A DNA stretch of 64,000 bases from Sulfitobacter sp. 20_GPM-1509m (GTDB lineage: Bacteria; Pseudomonadota; Alphaproteobacteria; Rhodobacterales; Rhodobacteraceae). The notes beneath the pieces were generated by a model. The model was not told where the DNA came from. It ran no database searches and saw only the letters and a program-made list of their open reading frames with translations. Location of the stretch: NCBI RefSeq assembly GCF_000620505.1, contig NZ_JIBC01000008.1:62001-126000 (forward strand), given 5' to 3'. Positions 16,559 to 25,402 of the stretch are shown here, piece after piece. Both the position numbers and the translations under genes were made by a program. Numbering within the stretch: the first letter of the stretch is position 1; every line of letters begins with the position of its first letter.

Positions 16559-18332
16559 CCGTCTTTTCCATTGCAAGGGGTCGGGCCGCTTTGCCGGACC
16601 AGTGAAATCCTGACGCCGCGGTGCGCAGCAACATCATCAGCCCGATCAGGGCCGCCATGAAGGCAATGAGCAGGCCGATGAACAGCACATAGAGTGCTGC
16701 GGCTTCAGCCACGTCGCCGTTGTTGAACATGCTGTAGGACAGCGTCGCGACCATCTGGGTGTTGGTGGTCTGAAGCATCATCACCACGTCCAGCGCGCCC
16801 GAAATCGCAAGGCTGATCAGCAACCACGCCCCCAGCAGGCTGGGCGTGCACAGACGCGCGGTGATCTCGGCAGCCGCGCGCCAGGGCCCCGCCCCCGACA
16901 CCCGCGCCGCCTCGTCCAGGCTGGTGCTGACCTGCACGATGATCCCCTCGCAGGCTCGGGCCGCAATCGGCACATGCGCGATGACAAGCGCGATCAGCAT
17001 CAGGAATGGCGTGCCGTAGAGGCTGCGGACCAGTGGCGTGGAAAGATAGGCCCAGACGAAGGCAATACTCAGGACGATACCGGGGGCTGTTGCGGGCAGC
17101 CACGACAGTATCTTCAACAGCGCGACGGTCGGTCGGGACTTGGACCGCTGCATCGCGTAGATCATCAAGAAGGAAAGCGTCACAACAAGGAACCCGCCGC
17201 CCACCGAAATCAAAAGCGAGCTGACCAGCGCATCAAGCGTGTCACGGTCCTTGATTACCGCAACGTAGTTTGCCGTCGTCAGCTTGGTGTAGAGGCCGAA
17301 GTACGGTTGCAACGAACCGATCAGGATCTGCAGGAAGGGCAACACGAAGGCCACCGCGAAGAACCCAACGATGATCGCATCGAACAGGACAGCGAACTTG
17401 CCGATCTCGGCCGTATCCGCCCCCCGTGCCTTGCCGCCCACGGTCGCGAAATCGCGCCCGCCCAGCAGCCGGGACTGCAACAGGATCAACAGGGCGATCA
17501 CAACAACCACGACGAGCGAAAGGGCATTGGCCGCCCCCCACTTCGGCGTGACATCGGTGTTGATGAAGTCGTTGATCAGGGTCGAGAGCGTTGTAATGCC
17601 TGCCGGACTGCCCAGAACCGCAGGAAAATCGAACACCTGTATGCCTTCGACGAAAAGCAACATGCCGATGGCCAGCAACGAAGGGGCAAGCAGCGGCAGC
17701 GAAATGCTGAAAAACGCGCGCAGGCGGGTTTGGCCACACATGACCGCCGCATCTTCAAGACTGCGGTCAAGCAGCCGCACCGGCCCGGACAGCAGAAGGT
17801 AAGCCACCGCAGTAACCTTCATGCTGCTCACCAGCACCAGCCCCGGCCAGCTGTAGACGGTCAGCCAGGCGGGATTGGCAATGTCGAAGTACCTGAGGAT
17901 ATTGGCGGCAAAGCCGCTGCCGGGATTGCCCATCATCCCCCAGGCGAAGGCATAAAAGAGCCGCGGCGTACAAGCAATCAGCACCATTGCGGGAAGCACC
18001 AGCCAGCCGAACCGCAGTTTGAACCGCGAGGTGATGATGGCAAAGAAGAGCCCTCCGGCGATGGAGATCACCATGACGAGGCCGGAGAACAGGAAGGAAG
18101 ACAATGTGCTGCGCAACGCGCGCGGATCGTTCAGAACGGTACGAAACCCATCCAGCGTCCATTCCCCGCCACCATAGGGCGTGGTCAGGAATGCGCCGAT
18201 CACAAGCATGACGAAGGGCCAGACAAAAAGGTAGGCAAGCACAAGCACAGCGAGACCGGTGATGATTTTGCGCGGCGTCAAAAGATGCGCCATACGCCGG
18301 AGCTGCCCACCCTCATGGATATTCTCACTCAT
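16551..18332 (-). CDS. ABC transporter double permease (FbpB-type)
   Basis: This 593-residue permease contains two fused membrane halves, each with about six helices, joined near residue 310, as in FbpB-type iron and thiamine transporters. Each half carries an EAA-like loop (LEDAAVMCGQTRLRAFF in the first, LDEAARVSGAGPWRAA in the second) that docks the ATPase. ATG 18332 has a GGAGGG site. The single double-length permease explains why the operon has only one permease gene. Confidence 0.9.
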   Translation of the reverse strand: MSENIHEGGQLRRMAHLLTPRKIITGLAVLVLAYLFVWPFVMLVIGAFLTTPYGGGEWTLDGFRTVLNDPRALRSTLSSFLFSGLVMVISIAGGLFFAIITSRFKLRFGWLVLPAMVLIACTPRLFYAFAWGMMGNPGSGFAANILRYFDIANPAWLTVYSWPGLVLVSSMKVTAVAYLLLSGPVRLLDRSLEDAAVMCGQTRLRAFFSISLPLLAPSLLAIGMLLFVEGIQVFDFPAVLGSPAGITTLSTLINDFINTDVTPKWGAANALSLVVVVVIALLILLQSRLLGGRDFATVGGKARGADTAEIGKFAVLFDAIIVGFFAVAFVLPFLQILIGSLQPYFGLYTKLTTANYVAVIKDRDTLDALVSSLLISVGGGFLVVTLSFLMIYAMQRSKSRPTVALLKILSWLPATAPGIVLSIAFVWAYLSTPLVRSLYGTPFLMLIALVIAHVPIAARACEGIIVQVSTSLDEAARVSGAGPWRAAAEITARLCTPSLLGAWLLISLAISGALDVVMMLQTTNTQMVATLSYSMFNNGDVAEAAALYVLFIGLLIAFMAALIGLMMLLRTAASGFHWSGKAARPLAMEKTDV

Positions 18333-18368
18333 CGTCGACCCTCCTGTCGGTGTGGTATGGGTCACGCG

Positions 18369-19694
18369 TCATTCCGGACACTTGAGGCCAAGGTTTTCAC
18401 GCAGGGTCGTGCCCTCGTACTCTTCCCGGAAAAGCCCGCGCCGCTGGAGCTCCGGCACCACGAGGTGCGCAAAGTTGGCGATCCCGCCCGTCATTGCAGA
18501 CGGCATGACGTTGAAGCCATCGGCAGCCTTGTCGGCAAACCATTCCTCCATCAGGTCGGCGACCTGCGTGGGGCTGCCCACGACGTTCAGGTGCCCCTTG
18601 GACACCGACGCCCGGATGTATGTCTCCCTAAGGGTCAGGTTCTCCTCGCGGGCCATGTCGATGAACAGTTTCTGGCGGCTCTGAATGATCTTGGCGCTGG
18701 CTTCCGGGATTTCCGGCAGGGGGCCATCCACCGGATAGCCCGTCACATCGAAGCCCAGGAAGCTGGACAGATGCGTCAGCCCCACCACCGGGTCGATCAA
18801 CGCCTCCAGCTCCGCCACCTTGGCTTTGGCTTCTTCCTCTGTTTCAGCCACGGTGACCCCCATGCCGGGCATGATCTTCAGATCGTCCGGGCTGCGCCCG
18901 TGGGTTTCGGCCAGCGTCTTGATCTCGCTATAGAAATCCTGCGCCTTTTTCTTGTCGGGCTGGGCGGTAAAGACGATCTCGGCGGTGCGGGCGGCCAGTG
19001 CCTTGCCGGGCCCCGACGATCCCGCCTGCACGATCACCGGATGCCCCTGCGGCGAACGCGGCACGTTGAGCGGTCCCTTGACCGTGAAATGTTTGCCGTG
19101 ATGGTCAAGCGTGCGCAGCTTGGACGGGTCAAAGAACTCTCCCGTGGACTTGTTGCGCAGGAACGCATCCTCGTCCCAGGACCGCCACAGGCCCTTGACC
19201 ACCTCGACGAATTCCTCGGCGCGGTCATAGCGTTCTTCCGCGCTCGGTGTCTCGGTGTAGCCGAAGTTCTCGCTTGAATCGGTATTGGCCGTGGTCACGA
19301 CGTTCCAGCCCGACCGCCCGCCGTTGAGCACGTCGAGCGATCCGAAAAGCCGGGCAACGCGGTAGGGATCGTAATAGGTCGTCGACGCCGTCGCGACCAG
19401 CCCCACATGGCTGGTATGCTGGCTGAGCGCCGACAGCAACGTCAGCGGCTCGAACTGTGCGACAACCCTGTTGGCAGTGTGCGACAGCGCTTCAAGTGGC
19501 CAGCCGCCGTGAATGCCATCCCCGTCCGCAAGGAAAAGAAGATCGAATTTCGCCGCCTCCAGTTCCCGCGCAAGCTCGGCGTAATAGGCCGCATTCATGT
19601 GCATATCCGCCACCGTTTCAGGCAGGCGCCATGCGGCGACATGCTGGCCCGTTGGCAAAAGGAAAAGACCGAGTTTGATCTGGCGTCTGGACAT
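18369..19694 (-). CDS. FMN-dependent monooxygenase of the NtaA/SnaA/DszA (bacterial luciferase-like) family
   Basis: The 441-residue enzyme is the oxygenase half of a two-component system using reduced FMN from the reductase encoded just upstream. Family marks include LGLFLLPTGQHVAAWR at the N-terminus, ASTTYYDPYRVARLFGSLD, and SGWNVVTTANTDSSENFG. Known relatives oxidise nitrilotriacetate, EDTA or dibenzothiophene sulfone. Its operon with an ABC importer suggests attack on an imported N- or S-containing compound. The exact substrate is not predictable. Confidence 0.92.
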   Translation of the reverse strand: MSRRQIKLGLFLLPTGQHVAAWRLPETVADMHMNAAYYAELARELEAAKFDLLFLADGDGIHGGWPLEALSHTANRVVAQFEPLTLLSALSQHTSHVGLVATASTTYYDPYRVARLFGSLDVLNGGRSGWNVVTTANTDSSENFGYTETPSAEERYDRAEEFVEVVKGLWRSWDEDAFLRNKSTGEFFDPSKLRTLDHHGKHFTVKGPLNVPRSPQGHPVIVQAGSSGPGKALAARTAEIVFTAQPDKKKAQDFYSEIKTLAETHGRSPDDLKIMPGMGVTVAETEEEAKAKVAELEALIDPVVGLTHLSSFLGFDVTGYPVDGPLPEIPEASAKIIQSRQKLFIDMAREENLTLRETYIRASVSKGHLNVVGSPTQVADLMEEWFADKAADGFNVMPSAMTGGIANFAHLVVPELQRRGLFREEYEGTTLRENLGLKCPE

Positions 19695-19722
19695 GGGTGT
19701 TTCCGCTTGTGATTGGAGTGCT

Positions 19723-20199
19723 TCAGATGGCTTGGGTCAGTTCGCGGTACCCGCCCCGGAAATAGACCAACGGGTCACCGCCTTCGGACTCGGCGGACAG
19801 GACATTGCCAATGATGATCGCGTGGTCGCCGCCCGCGTGGATGGTATCGACCTCGCATTCGATGATCGCCAGCGCATCTTCGACGCAAGGCACGCCGCGT
19901 GCGGTCTGGCCGGTCAATTGTTCCAGCTTCTCGGGGTTTTTCGTCGCAAAGACCCGAGAGACAGCCTGCTGCGTGTGCTTGAGGTAATTGATGCAGAACA
20001 TCCCGCTTTCGCGAATGGCGGCAAGCGTTGCGGACTTCTGGTCAAGGCAGATCAGATATTGCGGCGGATCCAGCGACAGCGAGGTCACGCTTGTGATGGT
20101 CAGGCCAGAGGCCCCTTCCGCTCCGCCCGCAGCCGACACGATCGCGACCCCGGAGGCCCAATGGCTTGCAATCTTCTTGAACTGTTGTTGGTCCAGCAC
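19723..20199 (-). CDS. Flavin reductase (NtaB/HpaC-like)
   Basis: The 158-residue protein starts at GTG 20199 with a GAGGGG site. The flavin-binding core is recognisable in FKKIASHWASGVAIVSA, GLTITSVTSLSLDPPQYLICLD and MFCINYLKHTQQAVS. It supplies FMNH2 to the monooxygenase whose gene begins 28 bp downstream. As first gene of the minus-strand operon it faces the nitrile hydratase genes across a 304-bp gap. Confidence 0.92.
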   Translation of the reverse strand: MLDQQQFKKIASHWASGVAIVSAAGGAEGASGLTITSVTSLSLDPPQYLICLDQKSATLAAIRESGMFCINYLKHTQQAVSRVFATKNPEKLEQLTGQTARGVPCVEDALAIIECEVDTIHAGGDHAIIIGNVLSAESEGGDPLVYFRGGYRELTQAI

Positions 20200-20503
20200 G
20201 TCGTTCCCCTCTTCAGAGCGTCAAAGTTGCGTAGTGTCCTTTTCGGGATAGCACCGGCCATGATGCTTGGGCGGAATACCAGAGATGACTTTTTGGACTG
20301 GGCTTCGTGGCCAGAACCGGCGTCATTTTCCATGGTGCAGCGCCGGTCGCGCTATGCGGATTCGGCATGAGTGCGGATTCCGCCTTTGCGCTAAGCTCGA
20401 TACGCGGTTGCGCAAATTTTTTGGCTCAGTCTCGCTGAATTCGGCAGACCCTGCAGGGACGCGCGAAGGACCGGACTGTCCCAAAGCCAAATCCGGAGAA
20501 GAC
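20200..20503. other. Divergent control region between flavin reductase and nitrile hydratase
   Basis: No gene is visible. The region carries two direct copies of TGCGGATTC (20355-20363 and 20372-20380, 17 bp apart); the second extends into the perfect palindrome GCGGATTCCGC (20373-20383). I see no convincing -35/-10 pair for either direction. Confidence 0.5.
20373..20383. promoter_or_regulatory. Palindrome GCGGATTCCGC upstream of nitrile hydratase
   Basis: Two perfect 5-base arms flank one base, and a partial copy (TGCGGATTC) lies 17 bp before it. It could be a regulator site for the divergent pair; the LysR at 22250 or the LuxR at 23185 are candidates. This is positional inference. Confidence 0.35.
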
Positions 20504-21115
20504 ATGTCAGACCAGAACCACACCGAACCCCCATCCGATTTCGCGCTGCGTGTCCGCGCATTGGAGACCCTGCTTTCTGAAAGGGGGCTTGTTGATCCCG
20601 CCGCGCTGGATGAGCTGATCGACATTGCCGAGGCCCGGATCGGCCCGCGGACCGGTGCAAAGATCGTTGCCCGTGCCTGGGCGGACCCCGATTACAAACG
20701 CCGCCTGCTGGAGAACGCCCAGGAGGTGACCGAAGAGCTGGTCGACATCACCGGTGCCAATGTCATCGTGCTGGAGAACACGCCGGATGTGCACAACGTC
20801 ATCGTCTGCACGCTCTGCTCGTGCTACCCCTTCCGGCTGCTCGGCATGTCGCCGGGCTGGTACAAATCCTACGCCTATCGGTCGCGCGTGGTCCGCGAGC
20901 CGCGCAAGGTGTTGGCCGAGTTCGGTTTGACCGTGCCCACAAGCACCGAGGTCCGGGTGTGGGATTCCAATGCCGAACTGCGCTATCTCGTGCTTCCCAT
21001 GCGGCCCGAAGGCACCGAAGGGATGGCGGAAACTGACCTTGAAAAGCTGGTGACGCGCAATTCCATGATCGGGACCGGGCGCCCGCTGACCCCCGGCGAA
21101 GCGGGGGCAAGCTGA
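20504..21115 (+). CDS. nthA: Nitrile hydratase alpha subunit, cobalt type
   Basis: The 203-residue subunit holds the metal site of the enzyme that hydrates nitriles to amides. The motif VCTLCSC gives ligands C102, C105, S106 and C107. Threonine at the third motif position is the pattern of non-corrin cobalt enzymes, where iron enzymes have serine. The segment [20 protein letters not shown] is also typical. The usual YPW after the motif is YPF here. ATG 20504 has GGAGAAG upstream; the beta gene overlaps the stop (TGATG). Thiocyanate hydrolase gamma is a relative, but the beta gene favours nitrile hydratase. Confidence 0.93.
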   Translation: MSDQNHTEPPSDFALRVRALETLLSERGLVDPAALDELIDIAEARIGPRTGAKIVARAWADPDYKRRLLENAQEVTEELVDITGANVIVLENTPDVHNVIVCTLCSCYPFRLLGMSPGWYKSYAYRSRVVREPRKVLAEFGLTVPTSTEVRVWDSNAELRYLVLPMRPEGTEGMAETDLEKLVTRNSMIGTGRPLTPGEAGAS

Positions 21116-21762
21116 TGGACGGCATACATGATATGGGCGGCTTTCACGGCTTTGGGCGCGTCGACACGACCAATGAAACAACCTTCGCCAATGATGCGCA
21201 GAGACGTATTTTCGCCATCAACATGCTGTCGGTCATGCAGGGCGTCTACAACATCGACAAGACCCGCTACTACATGGAAAACGTGGACCCATCCGATTAC
21301 CTGAATACTCCCTATTGGGAGCGCTGGCTGGGCATGGTCGAACAGCTGTACCGCGAAGCGGGCATCACCGCTGAATCGGATCAGTCAGAGATACCCGGGG
21401 CGCGCCGGATTCCCGGCGACAAGTTATGGGATGGTTTCCGCACCTTGCGGATCCCGGAACCGCCCCCGCTTCCTGCCCCGATCTACAGCGTTGGCGAAAG
21501 TGTCCGAATGCGCCGCGACAGTGTCCCGACACATACCCGCCTGCCACACTTCCTGCGCGGCCGCGTGGGCCGGGTAGAAGACTACAAAGGCATCTTTCGC
21601 TTTGCCGACGCCTATGCCTCGGACCGTCCGGAAAACCAGCATGTCTATTCCGTCCGTTTCACCGGTGATGAAATCTGGGGCAGCGGCTGCGAGGAAAACA
21701 CATCCGTTCAGATCGAAATCTACGAACCCTACATATCGGAGCGCGTGGCCCATGAAAACTGA
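21115..21762 (+). CDS. nthB: Nitrile hydratase beta subunit
   Basis: The 215-residue protein begins with the signature [14 protein letters not shown] and ends with an SH3-like barrel (from about residue 120: SVGESVRMRRDS, then HTRLPHFLRGRVGRVE and HVYSVRF). It forms the substrate pocket and half of the interface with the alpha subunit. Its ATG overlaps the alpha stop, and its last 11 bases overlap the accessory gene. The alpha-beta-accessory order is the usual one for cobalt nitrile hydratases. Confidence 0.94.
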   Translation: MDGIHDMGGFHGFGRVDTTNETTFANDAQRRIFAINMLSVMQGVYNIDKTRYYMENVDPSDYLNTPYWERWLGMVEQLYREAGITAESDQSEIPGARRIPGDKLWDGFRTLRIPEPPPLPAPIYSVGESVRMRRDSVPTHTRLPHFLRGRVGRVEDYKGIFRFADAYASDRPENQHVYSVRFTGDEIWGSGCEENTSVQIEIYEPYISERVAHEN

Positions 21763-22204
21763 AGCCGGTAATGAAGCCGTGTATTCCAAAGCACTCGACA
21801 CACAGACGTTCAACGACCCTGCGCAGGCGTCTCTCTTCGCCCTGACCGTCGACGCCAGCCGTCACAACCTTTTTAGCTGGAGCGAATGGGGTGAACGCTT
21901 CTCCACCAATCTGGCAGCGGGACCCCAGAACCAGACGCTGGACGATTATTTCAACATCTGGATGGATACTTTGCAGTCGCTGCTTGCCGAAAAATCGGAC
22001 ATCGGCGATGCGCAGGTCGCGGAAATGGCAGAGCACTGGCGCCGGTCGTACCTCGCCACACCTCATGGCGATCCCATCGAACTTTGCCTGACGCTGCCCC
22101 CACAGGATCATGTGCATCACGATCATCACCACCACCACGATCACCATGCGCAGGGAACCCCGGCGGCTGAACCCGTTTTCGTTGATCGCGCGTGCCAGAT
22201 CTGA
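21752..22204 (+). CDS. Nitrile hydratase accessory/activator protein with histidine-rich tail
   Basis: This 150-residue protein resembles the small activators (p14K type) that are homologous to the beta subunit N-terminus and load cobalt into alpha. The core FNDPAQASLFALTVDASRHN, FSWSEWGERFS and MAEHWRRSYLATPHGDPIEL fits. Unusually, residues 120-132 contain ten histidines and two aspartates (HVHHDHHHHHDHH). This looks like a built-in metal-binding tail. ATG 21752 overlaps the beta gene. No CobW/P47K metallochaperone gene is nearby. Confidence 0.85.
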   Translation: MKTEAGNEAVYSKALDTQTFNDPAQASLFALTVDASRHNLFSWSEWGERFSTNLAAGPQNQTLDDYFNIWMDTLQSLLAEKSDIGDAQVAEMAEHWRRSYLATPHGDPIELCLTLPPQDHVHHDHHHHHDHHAQGTPAAEPVFVDRACQI

Positions 22205-22249
22205 TGCAACCCCCAGACACTTCCATGCCGGTTCCGCGGAACTGACACG

Positions 22250-23164
22250 ATGGACATCAAGCAGCTGAAGTACTTTCTGCTGGTCGCCGACATGGGGGGC
22301 TTCACCAATGCTGCGCGGGCCATGGGCCTCGGGCAATCCGCCATCAGCAAACAGATCAAGCTCCTTGAAACGGAAGTGGGCGCGCAGCTTTTTCTCAGGC
22401 ACGGGCGCGGCATCGTGCTGACGCCGGCCGGGCGGCAACTTCTGGACCATGCACGCGACATCACCGAACGGATCGAGGTCGCCCGCGCCGACATGTCCGA
22501 ACTCAGCAAGTCGGTCGCGGGCGAGATCACCTGTGGCCTTCCCGCCAGCCTGGGGTCGACGCTGACCACCCCGCTGCTCAAGCGCTTCCTGGATTCCTAT
22601 CCGCTGGTCCGGCTCAGCCTCGTCGAAGGCCTCAGCGGTCATCTTTATGAATGGTTGCTTCGGGGTGACCTCGATCTTGCCGCGCTCTACATGCCCAGCG
22701 TAAACAACAGCCTGTTCTCCGAATTCATCCTGTCCGACCAGATTTACCTCGTGTGGGCAAACGATGGCATCCCGGCCCCGGAAACGATCCCCTTCGATGA
22801 GGCCGTGGGCAGGCCTTTGATCCTGTCCTCTGCCGCCCATGCATTGCGCAAGCGGGTCGAACACATCGCCAGCCAGCGCAACCTGAAGGTCAATATCCGG
22901 TGCCAGGTGGACTCGATCGCGGCAATCCGCAACCTCGTTCTGCAAGGTTACGGCTATGCCCTGATGCCGGTCAGCCTGATTCAATCCGAACTCGAACAAG
23001 GCATGGTCAGCTGTTCACGTCTGGTCGACCCCACGCTCAACCGCGACCTGCTGCTGGCCATGTCACCATACACCCGCAACACACCACTTACCCGCACACT
23101 GCGCCGCGAGATCAGGCAATTGGTCTCCGATACGAAATCAGGCGTTCTGCCGACCGGGCCTTGA
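22250..23164 (+). CDS. LysR-family transcriptional regulator
   Basis: The 304-residue protein has a LysR helix-turn-helix (MDIKQLKYFLLVADMGGFTN, then LGQSAISKQIKLLETEVGAQLF) and a CbbR/NAC-like effector domain (EITCGLPASLGSTLTTPLLKRF). It lies 45 bp after the accessory gene in the same direction and is probably the last gene of the nitrile hydratase operon. It meets the LuxR-type gene tail to tail, 20 bp apart. Confidence 0.9.
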   Translation: MDIKQLKYFLLVADMGGFTNAARAMGLGQSAISKQIKLLETEVGAQLFLRHGRGIVLTPAGRQLLDHARDITERIEVARADMSELSKSVAGEITCGLPASLGSTLTTPLLKRFLDSYPLVRLSLVEGLSGHLYEWLLRGDLDLAALYMPSVNNSLFSEFILSDQIYLVWANDGIPAPETIPFDEAVGRPLILSSAAHALRKRVEHIASQRNLKVNIRCQVDSIAAIRNLVLQGYGYALMPVSLIQSELEQGMVSCSRLVDPTLNRDLLLAMSPYTRNTPLTRTLRREIRQLVSDTKSGVLPTGP

Positions 23165-23184
23165 TTTCTTGCGGAACGTGCCCG

Positions 23185-23922
23185 TCAGTGCCTGTGGCGA
23201 TGCGAGATGAACGCGGCCAGCTCACTGCGGTTGGCGCAGCCCAACTTTTCAAAACAGCGCGCCACATGGGTCCGCACGGTCGAAAAGCTGATGCCCAGAA
23301 TGCGCTGGATGTCCGCATCCGTACATCCGCGCGCAACCAGTTTCGCAATCTCCTGTTCACGCGCCGTCAGGATGTCCATCGCGGCCACGTTCGACTGTTC
23401 CAGTTCCATCGCCTTCACCAGGTATTGGCTCATCGTGTCGATCATCAGCAGATCGCGACGGCTGAAGGCCGGGCTCTTCGGCCCGCGAAACAAGCGAAAA
23501 TCGCAAAGCACTTCGCTTCCCGTCCGCAAAAACACGTTGACCCCGTGGTACATCTCATCAGGGCGGAGAAATTCGTTGTAGAAGGTCAGGCTTTCAAAAT
23601 GCTGCAAAGGCACCACGTCCTGGATACGCGTTGCAGTCCTCTGGTTCCGCATCATGGGCGTGATCGGGTCGTCGTGCTGTAGCACGTCAATGTAATGCTG
23701 GCTGTGCTTCGGGTTGAGGTTGATCAGCAGGGGTTTGTGATACTTTCCGGTTTTTGCATCCCAACGATAGGACGCCAACCGTTCCGCACGGGTCAGATCG
23801 AACAATGCGCGTGCGGCGATCTCTCGCGGAGACCGGTCCGTAATGCTCTGGCCAAGATCAAAAATCGCTCCGGCGAAAATATCCAGTTCGGCGGAGGTCA
23901 GAACACATGAAGGGTCGTTCAT
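23185..23922 (-). CDS. LuxR-type regulator with C-terminal helix-turn-helix
   Basis: The 245-residue protein ends with a GerE/LuxR DNA-binding domain (LTAREQEIAKLVARGCTDAD, then RILGISFSTVRTHVARCFEKLG; residues about 185-240). The N-terminal 180 residues look like a small-ligand sensor but lack residues I could assign to an acyl-homoserine lactone pocket. No LuxI synthase is in the window. It lies between the nitrile hydratase and amidase units and may sense nitrile- or amide-related compounds. Confidence 0.85.
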   Translation of the reverse strand: MNDPSCVLTSAELDIFAGAIFDLGQSITDRSPREIAARALFDLTRAERLASYRWDAKTGKYHKPLLINLNPKHSQHYIDVLQHDDPITPMMRNQRTATRIQDVVPLQHFESLTFYNEFLRPDEMYHGVNVFLRTGSEVLCDFRLFRGPKSPAFSRRDLLMIDTMSQYLVKAMELEQSNVAAMDILTAREQEIAKLVARGCTDADIQRILGISFSTVRTHVARCFEKLGCANRSELAAFISHRHRH

Positions 23923-24022
23923 CTGCAGTCCTCTGGATTGCCATTGGCAAAGCCTAGCGCGCGCTCCGACTGCAATGCAAGTGAATCAACAGTCCCTGCC
24001 TCAATCGCAAGATAAGAAAGTC

Positions 24023-25402
24023 CTATGCCGGTTCGACCTGCATTTCGCGCAGCTCCTGCTCGATCACCGCACCCCATGCCAGAACGGAAAGATCCGCCCC
24101 GACCGGTCCTTCGATCATCAATCCAACCGGCAGTCCGTCCCGGTCAAAGCCCGCAGGAAGCGACAGCGACGGCGTCCCGATCAGCGTGGCAAGCGTCGTG
24201 TTGTGCACCACCGTGAAAAATGTGGGCCGCTCTGTGCCATTCACCTGCATCGTCTCGGCCTCGTCCCAGCGTGGGGGTTGCACCACGGCTGTCGGCATCA
24301 CCATCGCATCAATGTCGAACCGGACGTAAAGCTCTGCCACACGCGCTTGCAGATCGGATCGCCCCCGGTCGCGGAAGGCTTCATAACGCCGGACAAGGTC
24401 GTCGTCGTCATGCAGCATCGAACCAAAAGCCGCGCGCACCGCGGGATCGCCCAGCAGTGGAACAAACTCCTCCAGTGTGCACCCAAGGTGCTCGGGGCAA
24501 AGCCTGCGCCAGATTTCTGCCGCTTCTGTCAGGGCGACCGGAAACCCGAAATCAGCCTCCATCGCGCCCAATCCCAGCGTGGGCAAGTCGATCAGTTCGA
24601 TAACCTCGCGCGCAGCGAGACGTGCCAGCGCTGCGCGGAAAGCGGCCTCGACCGGCGCACAGAAACCGGGCAGCGCATCAGCAGGCAGGCCAAGCCGCAG
24701 CGGACGGTCGGGCAATTTGGGAAGAGGGACCTGCGCGCCAGACAATACCGCATCGAACTCGCAGATGTCCTCGACGTTTGCGGCAAGCACGCCAATCGTG
24801 TCCCGCGTATGCGACAACGGCAGAACCCCGCCCGATTGATACCGTCCGGTCGAGGGGCGGAACCCTGCAACTCCGCAAAAGCTTGCAGGTATCCGCACCG
24901 ATCCGCCTGTATCCGTTCCAAGAGCTGCGGGCACGATGCCCCGGGCCACCGCTGCACCGGACCCACCGGACGACCCCCCTGCTGTCCTGCTGCTGTCAAA
25001 GGGGTTGAACACACGACCAAAGGTGCCGTTGTCACTGGTGATGCCAAAGGCCAGTTCATGCATGTTCAGCTTGCACACCACGTTGGCCCCTGCCTCTCGC
25101 AAGGCTGCCACAGCGGGGGCATCGGCGCTCGGGCGATAATCCCTCAAGGCAGGCGATCCACCCGTCGTGGCGAACCCTGCAACGTTGATGTTATCCTTTA
25201 CGCCGATCGGAATGCCCGCCAGAGGTCCGGTCGAACCGGAATTGGAAAAATCACAGGCGATGACCGCATTATGTCCTGCACCCTGCGCGCGGTTTTCAAG
25301 CCGTTGCAGCAAACCGGACAGCCCTTCGGTGACAATCACCTGTCGCGCTTGCGTCAGGGTCATCGGGCCATCCGTGCTCTGTTCACCGTTGTTCATGCTC
25401 AT
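24023..25402 (-). CDS. Amidase (amidase signature family)
   Basis: The 459-residue enzyme hydrolyses an amide to acid and ammonia. The Ser-cisSer-Lys triad is visible as K69 (GIPIGVKD), S144 (GGSSGGSG) and S168 (GTDTGGSVR). Its start at 25402 overlaps the ABC ATPase stop (ATGA), so it is the last gene of the amide-transporter operon. Taken with the nitrile hydratase nearby, it would complete nitrile to acid conversion. That pathway link is inference. Confidence 0.92.
   Translation of the reverse strand: MSMNNGEQSTDGPMTLTQARQVIVTEGLSGLLQRLENRAQGAGHNAVIACDFSNSGSTGPLAGIPIGVKDNINVAGFATTGGSPALRDYRPSADAPAVAALREAGANVVCKLNMHELAFGITSDNGTFGRVFNPFDSSRTAGGSSGGSGAAVARGIVPAALGTDTGGSVRIPASFCGVAGFRPSTGRYQSGGVLPLSHTRDTIGVLAANVEDICEFDAVLSGAQVPLPKLPDRPLRLGLPADALPGFCAPVEAAFRAALARLAAREVIELIDLPTLGLGAMEADFGFPVALTEAAEIWRRLCPEHLGCTLEEFVPLLGDPAVRAAFGSMLHDDDDLVRRYEAFRDRGRSDLQARVAELYVRFDIDAMVMPTAVVQPPRWDEAETMQVNGTERPTFFTVVHNTTLATLIGTPSLSLPAGFDRDGLPVGLMIEGPVGADLSVLAWGAVIEQELREMQVEPA

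Noticed and set aside
14379-18332. Calling the ABC operon a dedicated ferric iron importer
   Set aside because: The proteins are Fbp-like in sequence, but I could not identify iron-ligand tyrosines and the operon encodes oxygenases, so the ligand is left open.
16974-19277. 767-codon plus-strand open frame opposite the permease and monooxygenase genes
   Set aside because: It is antisense to two convincing genes and has a biased, repetitive composition without any family motif.
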